55,400 bases of DNA from Actinomycetes bacterium (GTDB lineage Bacteria; Actinomycetota; Thermoleophilia; Solirubrobacterales; Solirubrobacteraceae). Shown here piece after piece: positions 7,781-16,223 of this stretch. The notes beneath the pieces are model-generated. The model was given only the letters and a program-made list of their open reading frames with translations. It was not told the origin of the DNA and searched no databases. The stretch spans positions 1-55,400 of the forward strand of contig JAJYUP010000006.1 in the NCBI GenBank assembly GCA_021792455.1, in the 5' to 3' direction. The position numbers and the translations under genes are program-made. The stretch's first letter is position 1, and each line of letters starts with the position of its first letter.

Positions 7781-9108
7781 CGGCCCGCGCTCATCGGCCC
7801 GCGCTCATCGACTGCGCCCAACGACGTGCGGCGATCGACGGCGCCCGTGGCGGCGAGGTGCTGCTGCGCGCGGCCCCGGGAGGCCTGCGACCCGGTGGGC
7901 AGCCACAGCTCGACGCGAAAGCCGTCTGTGCTCGGCCCGGCGAGCAGCCTGCCGCCGAGCAGCTCGGCGCGCTCGCGCATCCCCGTCAGCCCGTAGCCGC
8001 CGGAGAGGCCGAGGCGCGTTGGGGGCGGTGCGCCGGCCGCGGCGTGGTCCTCGACCACAAGCACCGTGCGCCCCGGCAGATAGTCGAGCTTGACATCCAC
8101 GCGCTCCGGCGTCGCGTGGCGGCGGATGTTGGTGAGAGCCTCCTGCGCCGTCCTGTAGATGGCCAGGCGCGCGTCAGGAGCGATCTCGCGGGGCTCGCCT
8201 CCGATCACCACCGAGACCGGCAGGCCGCTCTGGTCGCGGAAAGCCTCGGCGAGCGCGCCGATGCGCTCGGGCCCGGGCATCTCGTCGCCGCGCGCGGCCG
8301 CGATCGAGTGGCGCGCCTCCTCCAGGCCGTCGGCGGCGAGCTGGTGGGCCCGGTCGAGCGCGCCTGCGAGCTCCGCACCCGCGTGGCGCTCACGGGCGAG
8401 TAGGCGCGTGCTCTCCAGGTGCAGCGCCAGCGCCGAGAGCGAGTGGGCGAGCACGTCGTGCATCTCTCGCGCCAGGCGTCCCCGCTCGGCCACGGCGGCC
8501 GCCCGCGCCTCGGCAGCGCGCGAGGAGTCGAGCGCGTCGCGCTGGCCGCGCACCTCCCGCAGCAGGCGAAACACCACGAACCACGGCAGCGCCGTGAAGA
8601 CGAGGACGGAGGCCATCGTGCCTGCGCCGCCAGCGCCGCCAGCGATCGCCGCCGCAAGGAGCAGGGCACCCGCAGCGCACCCGAACGTGGCTGCCGCGGC
8701 GGTGCGCTCCAGCCCGATCGCGGCGAAGCACGCCACCAGCGCGGGCCCCAGCTGCCAGGAGCCTTCCGGCTGGATCCCCCCTACGACGCCCGAGTCCACG
8801 GTGAGCGCGAGCAGCAGCACGATCAGCCAGACCCGCGGGCCCTGCACGAGAGGCTGCTCCATGCTGGCGGCGAGGGTCGCGAGGATGGCGAGAACGAGCG
8901 CGATGAAGACGACGAGCGCCGCCAGCAGCACCGTCGCCTTGGCGCTGCCGATACCTGGGTGCGGCGCGGTGAAGAAGGTCTTGGCTCCGAACGCGGTGAG
9001 CACGAGCAGGCCGATCGAGCGCATAACGATCGCCTCGATCGAAGAGCCGATGGGCAGCAGCCCATCGGCGTTGCCGCGTCTCAGCCAGTTGACGGGTGCG
9101 CCAAGCAT
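7777..9108 (-). CDS. Sensor histidine kinase, DesK/NarX type
   Basis: The N-terminal half has several membrane spans, roughly residues 25-50, 60-85, 95-115, 125-165 and 167-185. It is followed by a coiled linker and a HisKA_3 dimerisation domain with the phospho-acceptor His in RLAREMHDVLAHSLSAL (His217 counting from ATG 9108), then an HATPase_c domain with AQEALTNIRRHA (N box), LVVEDHA and GYGLTGMRERAELLGG (G boxes). A TTG at 9120 is possible, but ATG 9108 sits 11 nt after the TAACCT hexamer on the minus strand, which fits a near-leaderless message. It is in an operon with the response regulator. Confidence 0.9.
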   Translation of the reverse strand: MLGAPVNWLRRGNADGLLPIGSSIEAIVMRSIGLLVLTAFGAKTFFTAPHPGIGSAKATVLLAALVVFIALVLAILATLAASMEQPLVQGPRVWLIVLLLALTVDSGVVGGIQPEGSWQLGPALVACFAAIGLERTAAAATFGCAAGALLLAAAIAGGAGGAGTMASVLVFTALPWFVVFRLLREVRGQRDALDSSRAAEARAAAVAERGRLAREMHDVLAHSLSALALHLESTRLLARERHAGAELAGALDRAHQLAADGLEEARHSIAAARGDEMPGPERIGALAEAFRDQSGLPVSVVIGGEPREIAPDARLAIYRTAQEALTNIRRHATPERVDVKLDYLPGRTVLVVEDHAAAGAPPPTRLGLSGGYGLTGMRERAELLGGRLLAGPSTDGFRVELWLPTGSQASRGRAQQHLAATGAVDRRTSLGAVDERGPMSAGR

Positions 9109-9119
9109 CTGATGCCACA

Positions 9120-9125
9120 AGGTTA
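9120..9125 (-). promoter_or_regulatory. Putative -10 hexamer of the kinase/regulator operon
   Basis: TAACCT read on the minus strand ends 11 nt before ATG 9108. It belongs to the TANNNT-before-start pattern seen repeatedly in this window. Confidence 0.45.
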
Positions 9126-9243
9126 GGGACGCGAGGCGGGCATGTCATCGTCCCGCAGGCCGATCTCGTGGGCGTCCGGGTCAACCCATGGGTGGAGGCG
9201 CAAGTTCATCCCGCGCGCCGATGACAACGTCCCGACCTGCCCG

Positions 9244-9249
9244 TAGCCT
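9244..9249 (+). promoter_or_regulatory. Putative leaderless -10 hexamer of the ABC exporter operon
   Basis: TAGCCT is followed by 6 nt and then ATG 9256. There is no Shine-Dalgarno between them, so the transcript would begin at or next to the start codon. Confidence 0.55.
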
Positions 9250-9255
9250 GCGCGC

Positions 9256-10035
9256 ATGCTCCCGAGAACATCCCCTGCCAACTCGCCCGAAACCGTGGTC
9301 ACCACGCCTGCCTCCGCAACGATTGTGCAGGCGACGGAGCTCTCGCGACGGTTCGGCGAGGGCGACGCCGGCGTCGATGCTCTCAGGGGTGTCACCGTCG
9401 ATTTCCCAAGCGGCCGCTTCGCGGCGATCATGGGCCCGTCTGGGTCTGGCAAGTCGACGCTCATGCACATTCTCGCCGGCCTCGACCGGCCGAGCAGCGG
9501 GTCGGTCACCCTCGACGGCGTCGAGCTGAGCTCGCTGGAGGACGCGGCGCTCACGAAGCTGCGACGTGACAGGGTCGGCTTCATCTTCCAGACCTTCAAC
9601 CTGCTGCCGGTGCTGAGCGCGGAAGAGAACATCCTGCTGCCGCTCTCGATCGCGGGGCGCAGGCCCGACAGCGAGTGGCTGGCGCGCCTGATCGATGCGG
9701 TCGGCATCCGCGACCGCTTGAGCCACCGCCCCGCGGAGCTCTCCGGTGGCCAGCGCCAGCGCGTCGCGATCGCACGCGCGCTCGCATCGCGGCCTGCGGC
9801 CGTCTTTGCGGACGAGCCTACGGGCAACCTCGACTCGAAGTCCTCGGGCGACGTGCTGGCGCTGCTGCGCCACGCCGTCGACGAGTTCGAGCAGACCGTC
9901 GTGATGGTGACCCATGACGCGCACGCCGCCTCCTTCGCCGACAGGCTGCTGCTGCTCGCCGACGGCCGCATCGTCCACGATGGAGGCGCCGTCAGCATGG
10001 AGCAGGCGCTCGATCTGATGAAGGCGGCGGCCTGA
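9256..10035 (+). CDS. ABC transporter ATP-binding protein, MacB/LolD type
   Basis: This 259-residue ATPase has Walker A GPSGSGKS (60-67), Q-loop FIFQTFN (109-115), signature ELSGGQRQRVAIARAL (161-176), Walker B AAVFADEPTGNLD (181-193) and H-loop VTHD (218-221). The FQTFNLLP and ADEPTGNLD wording is typical of the LolCDE/MacB exporter branch. Its stop overlaps the start of the FtsX-like permease by 1-2 bp (TGATG), so the two form one unit. It energises export of a peptide, antibiotic or lipid-linked substrate; the cargo is unknown. Confidence 0.93.
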   Translation: MLPRTSPANSPETVVTTPASATIVQATELSRRFGEGDAGVDALRGVTVDFPSGRFAAIMGPSGSGKSTLMHILAGLDRPSSGSVTLDGVELSSLEDAALTKLRRDRVGFIFQTFNLLPVLSAEENILLPLSIAGRRPDSEWLARLIDAVGIRDRLSHRPAELSGGQRQRVAIARALASRPAAVFADEPTGNLDSKSSGDVLALLRHAVDEFEQTVVMVTHDAHAASFADRLLLLADGRIVHDGGAVSMEQALDLMKAAA

Positions 10036-12635
10036 TGGGCAAGCTGATCCTGCGCGGCTTCGCTGAGCGCAAGGTGAGGGCGCTGCTGACGGGCATCGCG
10101 ATCGCGCTGGGCGTCGCGCTGATGGCGGGCACCTACATCCTCACCGACACGATCAACCACGCCTTCGCCGAAGTCTTCGGCAACGCCTACAGGAACAAGG
10201 CCGTCGTGATCAGCGAAAAGGAAACGCTCGGCCGTGGCGACGGCCCCGAAATCTCGATCCTGGACGAAGCGACGGTCGACCACGTGCGCGCTGTGCCCGG
10301 CGTCGCGGCCGCCTCCGGCAGTGTGCAGACGCGCGCGGCGCTGCTCAGCGGAAGCGGCAAGCGGCTCACGAGCGGCGGCGGCGCGGGGCTCGTCGATGGC
10401 GTGCAGCCGGCGCGCTTTGAGTCCTTCACCGCGGCGAAGGGGCATCTGCCGGACGCCCCCGGCGAGGTGGCGATCGATCAGGCCACGGCGCAGCGTCAGC
10501 ATCTGAAGCTGGGGCAGCGGATCCTGATCGCAGGTCGCTCGCCCGCGAGGCGCTACACGATCTCCGGCATCGCGAAGTTCGCGGGCGCGGAATCCTTCGG
10601 CGGCGGCAGCGTCGCGCTTCTCACGCTTGCGGAAGCCCAGTACGTCTCAGGAGAACCGGGCAGGTACGACGGCATCAACGTCGCGGCGAGCCCAGGTCTC
10701 TCCCCCTCTGCGCTCGCTTCGCGAATCCGCGCCGTGCTGCCCAGCACGCTCGTGGTCCGCACAGGCGCCCAGGAAGCCGCCAACCAGACCGCCGAACTGG
10801 AAGAAGAGCTCGGCTTCCTGCGCACCTTTCTCCTGATCTTTGCCTATGTCGCGCTCGTCGTCGGCGCGTTCATCGTCTTCAACACCTTCTCCATCACCGT
10901 CGCCCAGCGAACGCGCGAGCTCGGCCTGCTGCGCACGCTCGGCGCCTCGCGCGGCCAGATCATGCGCTCCGTGGTGGCCGAAGGGCTGCTGCTCGGCGTG
11001 CTCGGCGCCGTCGCGGGGCTGTTCATCGGCATCGGGCTTGCCCCAGCCCTGGACGGGCTGTTCAAGGCGTTCGGCGCGGACCTGCCCGACAACGGCACGG
11101 TGCTGCAGGCGCGCACCGTGATCGTCTCGCTCGCCGTCGGCATCGTGGTCACCGTGCTCGCGGGCTTCTTCCCCGCGCTGCGCGCGACGAGGGTGCCGCC
11201 GATCGCCGCGATGCAGGAGGGTGTGCCGGCCCCGCCAAGGCCGCTGCCCTCCAGGGGACGCCTGATCGCACGCTTCCTGGGCCTGCTCATCGTGGCGCTC
11301 GCGATCTCGGCGGTGACGAAAAGCAAGGTGGTCCTGCCGATCCTGCTCATTCTCTGGGCGATCCGCGGCGCGATGCTGCTCTCTCGCGCGCGCCGGGCGG
11401 GCCAGCCGCGCCGCTGCCGCATGATCCCCGCGCTCGGTCGCGGCCTGGGCCTGATCGTCAGCTGGCGCGGGGTGATCGGGCGCCTCGCGCGCGAGAACTC
11501 GATACGTCAGCCCGGCCGCACGCTCCTCACCGCGCTCGCGCTCACGGTGGGGCTCGGGCTTGTCGCCTTCATCTCCGTGCTCGCCTCAGGTGCGAAGACG
11601 ACGATCGAGAGCGCCGTGGCCCGCTCCTTCGCGGGCAGTCTGATCGTGGACAGCGCTCAGCACGGAGAAGGGGGCATCCCTGCGGCGGTCGCGCCCGCGG
11701 TGAGGTCGGTCCACGGCGTCGGCGCCGTCACGGCCGTCGCGTTCACGAAGGGCACGGTGCGCGACCTCTCCAAGCACGGCGCGCCCGTGATCGAAGAAAA
11801 GAGCGCGATCACCGCGGTCGAACCCGAATCGTTCACAAAGATGTACGAGATCAAATGGGAACAGGGCTCGAGCGCCACGCTTCGCTCGCTCGGAGAGCGC
11901 GGCACGGTGATCTCCAAGAAGCTCGCAAGCGCTCATGGGCTGCATGTGGGAGACAGGCTCTCGGTGCTCACACCCTCCGGCCGTGTCGTGACGCTCACGG
12001 TGCGCGGGATCCTCGAGGAAGAAGTGCTCGGCCTGCTGAGGAGCCTCACGATCTCGCGCTCGCTCGCCTACTCCGCGTTCGGGCAGCGGCAGGACGGCGC
12101 AGCTTTCGTGGCCTACGCGTCCGGCGCGAATGGAGGAAGGGTGGAAAAGGGGATCGACGAGCTGCTGAGAAGGGAGTTCCCCCAGACCCACTCGCAGACG
12201 CCGGCGCAGTTCACCAAAGAAGAGAGCAGCAGGGTCAACCAGTTTCTGCTGCTCGTCTACGTGCTGCTCGCGCTCTCGGTGATCGTCTCCCTGTTCGGGA
12301 TCGTCAACACCCTGATCCTCTCGATCTACGAGCGCACGCAGGAGCTCGGCATGATGCGGGCGATCGGCGCATCTCGTCGTCAGATCCGCCAACTCATCCG
12401 CTACGAGTCGCTGATCACGGGTCTGATCGGCGGCGTGCTCGGCCTCGTGATCGGTCTGGTTGGCGCGGTCCTGGTGACCGAGCTCGCGCTCTCCAGCTCG
12501 GGCTATGAGCTCTCGATCCCGGCCGGCACGCTGATCCTGCTGCTTGCCGTCGCGGCCGCGGCGGGCCTGCTCGCGGCGCAGATCCCCGCGAGCAGGGCGG
12601 CGAAGCTGAACGTGCTCGACGCGCTTGCGGGGTAG
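10035..12635 (+). CDS. FtsX-like ABC transporter permease, duplicated type
   Basis: An 866-residue permease. One membrane span lies near the N-terminus (LLTGIAIALGVALMAGTYIL), followed by a MacB-type periplasmic domain. Three spans at about 260-390 carry the FtsX signature (TFSITVAQRTRELGLLRTLGASR). A second copy follows: a span near 495-520, another extracytoplasmic domain, then three spans at about 735-860 with LSIYERTQELGMMRAIGASRRQI. This fused two-FtsX layout is typical of actinobacterial exporters paired with a MacB-like ATPase. It overlaps the ATPase gene and is probably under control of the divergent two-component system. Confidence 0.93.
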   Translation: MGKLILRGFAERKVRALLTGIAIALGVALMAGTYILTDTINHAFAEVFGNAYRNKAVVISEKETLGRGDGPEISILDEATVDHVRAVPGVAAASGSVQTRAALLSGSGKRLTSGGGAGLVDGVQPARFESFTAAKGHLPDAPGEVAIDQATAQRQHLKLGQRILIAGRSPARRYTISGIAKFAGAESFGGGSVALLTLAEAQYVSGEPGRYDGINVAASPGLSPSALASRIRAVLPSTLVVRTGAQEAANQTAELEEELGFLRTFLLIFAYVALVVGAFIVFNTFSITVAQRTRELGLLRTLGASRGQIMRSVVAEGLLLGVLGAVAGLFIGIGLAPALDGLFKAFGADLPDNGTVLQARTVIVSLAVGIVVTVLAGFFPALRATRVPPIAAMQEGVPAPPRPLPSRGRLIARFLGLLIVALAISAVTKSKVVLPILLILWAIRGAMLLSRARRAGQPRRCRMIPALGRGLGLIVSWRGVIGRLARENSIRQPGRTLLTALALTVGLGLVAFISVLASGAKTTIESAVARSFAGSLIVDSAQHGEGGIPAAVAPAVRSVHGVGAVTAVAFTKGTVRDLSKHGAPVIEEKSAITAVEPESFTKMYEIKWEQGSSATLRSLGERGTVISKKLASAHGLHVGDRLSVLTPSGRVVTLTVRGILEEEVLGLLRSLTISRSLAYSAFGQRQDGAAFVAYASGANGGRVEKGIDELLRREFPQTHSQTPAQFTKEESSRVNQFLLLVYVLLALSVIVSLFGIVNTLILSIYERTQELGMMRAIGASRRQIRQLIRYESLITGLIGGVLGLVIGLVGAVLVTELALSSSGYELSIPAGTLILLLAVAAAAGLLAAQIPASRAAKLNVLDALAG

Positions 12636-12911
12636 CAGCTCCCTCAGGGTGCAGACGTTTTCGTGGACTGCGATCGAGTTGGTGCACCCGTCCGCCGCGG
12701 TCGCGGCAGCGCACAGAGCTGTGCGGCGCGCACCGAGGATCGGCCCTCAAATGCCGATGAGCTGCGAGAGTCAGACTGAAGGGCCGGTGCGTTTCGGCGC
12801 CGACGGGCGGATCGCTCGATCGAACTGCTCAGCACCGGCCCCGCCTCCGATTGCTGTGGTGCGTAGGATTGGTGAAATCGTTGCCGTCCACGCCACCGCC
12901 GGGGATGAGGG

Positions 12912-14360
12912 ATGAAGGAGCGGAAGGTCCGCCTGAATGCCGCAGGCCGCGCATCGAGCGGCTTGAGGACGATGGTCGACCCACAGCTGCCCGCAGGCCC
13001 CCGCGAGCCGCCTGTGCTGCAGACGCTGTGGTGGCTGACGGAGCCGATCTCCTTCATGGAGTCGTGCAGGCGGCGCTTCGGCGAGAACTTCACCGTGCGC
13101 TTCCTGGGCTTCAAGCGCCCGACCGTCTTCCTCTCAGATCCAGAGGCGATCAGGGCCCTCTACTCAGAGCCGAAGCACGGGCTGCCCCCTGGGCGCACGC
13201 TTGCGCTGCGGCCGGTCCTGGGGGCGCGCTCGCTGCTGCTGCTCGAAGGCGAGGATCACCTCAGCAGGCGCCGGCTGATGCTGCCGCCGTTCCACGGGGA
13301 GCGGATGCGCGCCTACGGGCCGCTGATAACAGAGCTGACGGAGCGGGAGGTGGAAGGCTGGCCGTTGCACAAGCCCTTCGCGCTGCTTGCAAGGATGCAG
13401 GCTTTGACGCTCGAGGTGATCATCACCGCCGTCTTCGGCGTCGTCGATGAGGAGCGCAGGCAGAGGCTTCGGCAGCTGCTGCCAAGCCTGCTGCAGCAGC
13501 GCTCCTCCCTTGCCCGCCAGCTTTCAGCGCTGATCTCCTCGCGGGGCGGCGGAGGCGATCGGCTGCAGCGGATCGCGGTGCTGCTGTCGATGATCGATGA
13601 GGTGCTCTATGAGGAGATCGCGACCCGGCGCGAGGAGACAGCGAGCCGCGGCGGCGAGACAACGACCCGTGGCGAGGAGGGCGCGAGCGAACCCCCTGCC
13701 GGCGCCCTCGGCTGCCGGCAGGACATCCTCTCGATGCTGATCGCGGCGCGCGGCGAGGATGGCGAGGCGATGGGTGACGAGGAGCTGCGCGATCAGCTGA
13801 TCACCCTTCTGCTCGCCGGCCACGAGACGACTGCGACGGCGCTCGCCTGGACGGTCGACCTGCTGCTGGCGCACCCGAGCGCGGAGCGGCAGTTGCGCGA
13901 GCGCCTCGGCAGCGCCGAGGAGGATGATCACATGCGCGCGGTGACGACAGAGGCGCTGCGGCTGCGCCCAGTCGTGCCGCTCGCAGGGCGCCGCCTCGCA
14001 GCTGAGCTGAAGCTCGACGGCCTCACCCTGCCGCCAGGCACCGATGTGACGCCTGCGATCTGGCTCGCCCACACCCAGGAGGACGTCTATCCGCAGCCAT
14101 ATGCGTTTCGCCCTGAGCGGTTCCTGGACGGCGCTCCACGAAGCTTCGCCTGGGTGCCGTTTGGAGGCGGCGTGAGGCGCTGCCTCGGCGCCGCCTTCGC
14201 TGAATTCGAGATGAAGATCGTGCTGAGCACGATCTTCCGGATGTGTTCGCTCGCCGCTGCGCAGAAGGGTGGCGAACGGATCGCGCGCCGCGCGGTGACG
14301 CTCGCCCCTGCGAACGGAACGGTGATCCAGGTGATGCGGTGGTGCGATCCTGGAGCGTGA
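12912..14360 (+). CDS. Cytochrome P450
   Basis: A 482-residue P450. The I-helix oxygen-activation motif AGHETT is at about 302-307, the K-helix ExxR at E347-R350 (EALR), and the heme loop PFGGGVRRCLG places the thiolate ligand at Cys424. Length and motifs are those of a complete soluble bacterial P450. A charged insert (residues about 238-270, alternating REET/RGGE) in the G-H region is low-complexity. ATG 12912 follows a purine-rich GGGGATGAGG; an in-frame ATG at 12972 (MVDPQLPAG) is an alternative. No ferredoxin gene is adjacent, and the substrate is unknown. A vestigial second P450 tail follows its stop. Confidence 0.92.
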   Translation: MKERKVRLNAAGRASSGLRTMVDPQLPAGPREPPVLQTLWWLTEPISFMESCRRRFGENFTVRFLGFKRPTVFLSDPEAIRALYSEPKHGLPPGRTLALRPVLGARSLLLLEGEDHLSRRRLMLPPFHGERMRAYGPLITELTEREVEGWPLHKPFALLARMQALTLEVIITAVFGVVDEERRQRLRQLLPSLLQQRSSLARQLSALISSRGGGGDRLQRIAVLLSMIDEVLYEEIATRREETASRGGETTTRGEEGASEPPAGALGCRQDILSMLIAARGEDGEAMGDEELRDQLITLLLAGHETTATALAWTVDLLLAHPSAERQLRERLGSAEEDDHMRAVTTEALRLRPVVPLAGRRLAAELKLDGLTLPPGTDVTPAIWLAHTQEDVYPQPYAFRPERFLDGAPRSFAWVPFGGGVRRCLGAAFAEFEMKIVLSTIFRMCSLAAAQKGGERIARRAVTLAPANGTVIQVMRWCDPGA

Positions 14361-14428
14361 GGAGGCTGGTGCTGGAACCTGCGAAGAGCACGGTGATGGA
14401 GGTGATGCGGCGGCAGGCGGGGCGGTAG
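14357..14428 (+). pseudogene. Vestigial C-terminal tail of a second P450
   Basis: In another frame, directly after the P450 stop, the DNA encodes RRLVLEPAKSTVMEVMRR and then TAG. This parallels the true P450 end (RRAVTLAPANGTVIQVMRW). It looks like the last 20 or so codons of a lost tandem paralogue. Confidence 0.5.
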
Positions 14429-14431
14429 CCT
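14426..14431 (+). promoter_or_regulatory. Putative leaderless -10 hexamer
   Basis: TAGCCT is followed by 6 nt (GCAGGC) and ATG 14438. Confidence 0.5.
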
Positions 14432-14437
14432 GCAGGC

Positions 14438-14803
14438 ATGAGGCGATCGACCCTGGTGAGGCTGCTGGCGGCGGGAAGGCTCGCGATCGGTGCCAGCGCA
14501 TTGCTTGCGCCCCGGAGGGCGGGCAGGGCGCTGGGCCTGGACGTGGAGGGCAACGCGCAGCTGCCCTACCTCGCGCGACTCGCAGGCGCAAGGGACATGG
14601 CGCTCGCATACGGGACCCTGCGAAGCGATGGGCAGGCGCAGCACCACTGGCTCGTCGCCGCGCTCGCCTCCGACACTGCGGATGCCCTCTCAGGACTGGC
14701 GGGCGGCATCTCAGGCTACCTGCCGAAGCGCGCCGCAGTCGTGACGACGGCCTCCGGGGCCGCTGCCGCCGCGCTTGGGGCGCTCGCCCTGCGCATGCGC
14801 TGA
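14438..14803 (+). CDS. Small membrane protein, DUF4267-like
   Basis: A 121-residue protein with three or four short hydrophobic segments: about 8-24, 48-60, 68-90 and 97-118. The central LARLAGARDMALAYG recalls the RLAGARD block of DUF4267/DUF4345-type small membrane proteins. ATG is preceded at 6 nt by TAGCCT. It lies between a P450 and a desaturase and could be involved in lipid modification, but no function is known. The family assignment is tentative. Confidence 0.65.
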   Translation: MRRSTLVRLLAAGRLAIGASALLAPRRAGRALGLDVEGNAQLPYLARLAGARDMALAYGTLRSDGQAQHHWLVAALASDTADALSGLAGGISGYLPKRAAVVTTASGAAAAALGALALRMR

Positions 14804-14937
14804 GCCGCGTCCCTCTCGAAGGCGGCACAGAGTGCGACTGGCGGTTGCGCAAGTGGCGGGAAACCCCCACCCCTCTTTGGGGGGATATCTGATGCGCTTC
14901 GGTGGCATGCCGCAGTGAAATCGGCATCGCGATCGAC

Positions 14938-14943
14938 GATCCT
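14938..14943 (+). promoter_or_regulatory. Putative leaderless -10 hexamer of the desaturase
   Basis: GATCCT is followed by GCAGGA and then ATG 14950. Its 6-nt spacing matches the other starts in this window and supports 14950 over the upstream GTG 14902. AGGA in the spacer could instead be a short Shine-Dalgarno for ATG 14956. Confidence 0.4.
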
Positions 14944-14949
14944 GCAGGA

Positions 14950-16137
14950 ATGAGCATGCTGTCAGCCGAGCCGCCGAGGTCGGCGGACTCTGCGACGCCA
15001 GAGCAGCAGGGGTCCAACATCATCACCGAGCCGTCGCTGACCAAGTCATCGCCAGCGCGTTCGCGCGAGGGCGCGGGGTGTGCCCCTGCGCTCGCTGAGG
15101 ACGCTCCCGGGCACTTTGAGGAAGCCCCTGCGCTCGCCGAGGACGCTCCCGGGCACTTTGAGGAAGCCCCTGCGCTCGCCGAGGCTGTGTGCGAAGCAGC
15201 TGCGCCCGCGATGCGCTCAGGAACGGCGCGTGATCATGAGCAGGCGTTCCCTCCCCTGCTCGACCAGGCAATCACCGCGCTGATAACGGTGCTGCCGCTG
15301 CTGCTGCTGGGCGTGGCGGCATGGCAGGCGTGGAACAGGGAGCTTCGCTTCGAGGATGTCGTGATCTTCGCGGCGATGTATGTGCCGGTGGGGCTCGGCG
15401 TGACGGTCGGCTTCCATCGACTGTTGACGCATCGGAGCTTCGAGACGAGGCCCTGGCTGCGCGGCCTGTTCGCGATCCTCGGCACGATGGCGATCGAGGG
15501 CCCAGTGATCGAATGGGTGACGACCCATCGCAAGCATCATGCCTTCTCTGATCGTCCCGGCGATCCGCACAGCCCGCATGGTCGCGGCGATGGCGTGAAG
15601 GGCGCGCTGAGGGGGCTGCTGCACGCCCACGTCGGGTGGCTCTTCGCGCGCGGCGATCGCAGCGAGCATGCCCGCTACGCCCGCGATCTGCTCGCCGATC
15701 CGATCATCATGTTCGTGAACGACACGTTCGTGGTCTGGTCTCTGTTGGGGCTGGCGATCCCATTCCTGCTCGGCCTGCTGATCGGAGGAACCGTCGACGC
15801 CGGCCTGACGGGCCTGCTGTGGGGAGGCGCGGTGCGGATGTTCCTGCTCCACCACGTGACGTACTCGATCAACTCGCTCTGCCACTACTTCGGTCGTCGC
15901 CGCTATGCGACGCGCGATCAGTCCCGCAACCTCGCGTGGCTTGCGCCGCTGTCCCTCGGCGAGGCGTGGCACAACAACCACCACGCCTTCCCAACCTCGG
16001 CATTCCACGGGATGCGCCGCGCCGAGCTCGACATATCAGGCCTGGTGATCCTGGCGCTCGAGCGGGTTGGTGCAGTGTGGGATGTGAAGAGGATCAGCGA
16101 CGATCGGCGGGCGAAGAAGGCCCTGGCCAGCGGCTGA
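14950..16137 (+). CDS. Acyl-CoA/acyl-lipid delta-9-type fatty acid desaturase
   Basis: A 395-residue membrane di-iron desaturase. The three His boxes are intact: HRLLTH (156-161), HRKHH (193-197) and HNNHH (341-345). Hydrophobic spans flank them (about 100-120, 128-150, 255-300). It inserts a cis double bond into membrane acyl chains. The N-terminal 90 residues are a low-complexity acidic extension containing a 14-residue tandem repeat (EDAPGHFEEAPALA) not found in typical family members. A DesK-like kinase and regulator follow directly, as in the Bacillus des-desKR arrangement, suggesting control by membrane fluidity. Confidence 0.92.
   Translation: MSMLSAEPPRSADSATPEQQGSNIITEPSLTKSSPARSREGAGCAPALAEDAPGHFEEAPALAEDAPGHFEEAPALAEAVCEAAAPAMRSGTARDHEQAFPPLLDQAITALITVLPLLLLGVAAWQAWNRELRFEDVVIFAAMYVPVGLGVTVGFHRLLTHRSFETRPWLRGLFAILGTMAIEGPVIEWVTTHRKHHAFSDRPGDPHSPHGRGDGVKGALRGLLHAHVGWLFARGDRSEHARYARDLLADPIIMFVNDTFVVWSLLGLAIPFLLGLLIGGTVDAGLTGLLWGGAVRMFLLHHVTYSINSLCHYFGRRRYATRDQSRNLAWLAPLSLGEAWHNNHHAFPTSAFHGMRRAELDISGLVILALERVGAVWDVKRISDDRRAKKALASG
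15097..15180 (+). repeat. In-frame 42-bp tandem repeat in the desaturase N-terminus
   Basis: Two essentially identical 42-bp units start at 15097 and 15139, each encoding 14 residues. Partial copies of the CCCCTGCGCTCGC edge flank them. The length is a multiple of three, so the frame is preserved. Confidence 0.85.
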
Positions 16138-16223
16138 GCGGCATCGGGGCGCGACGCACGCTCGGCGGCGCGAGCCACGCTGAAGCGGCAGTGCGCGCCC
16201 GCAAGGCGTGAGACGATGCTTGG

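Noticed and set aside
14864-14884. CCCCC/GGGGG hairpin before the desaturase as a terminator
   Set aside because: The stem is only 5 bp, with a loop of about 10 nt and no T tract; it is likely chance in GC-rich DNA.
13524-15044. A 506-codon minus-strand frame across the P450 and downstream genes
   Set aside because: It is a high-GC shadow with no protein-family signature; the plus-strand P450 motifs are unambiguous.
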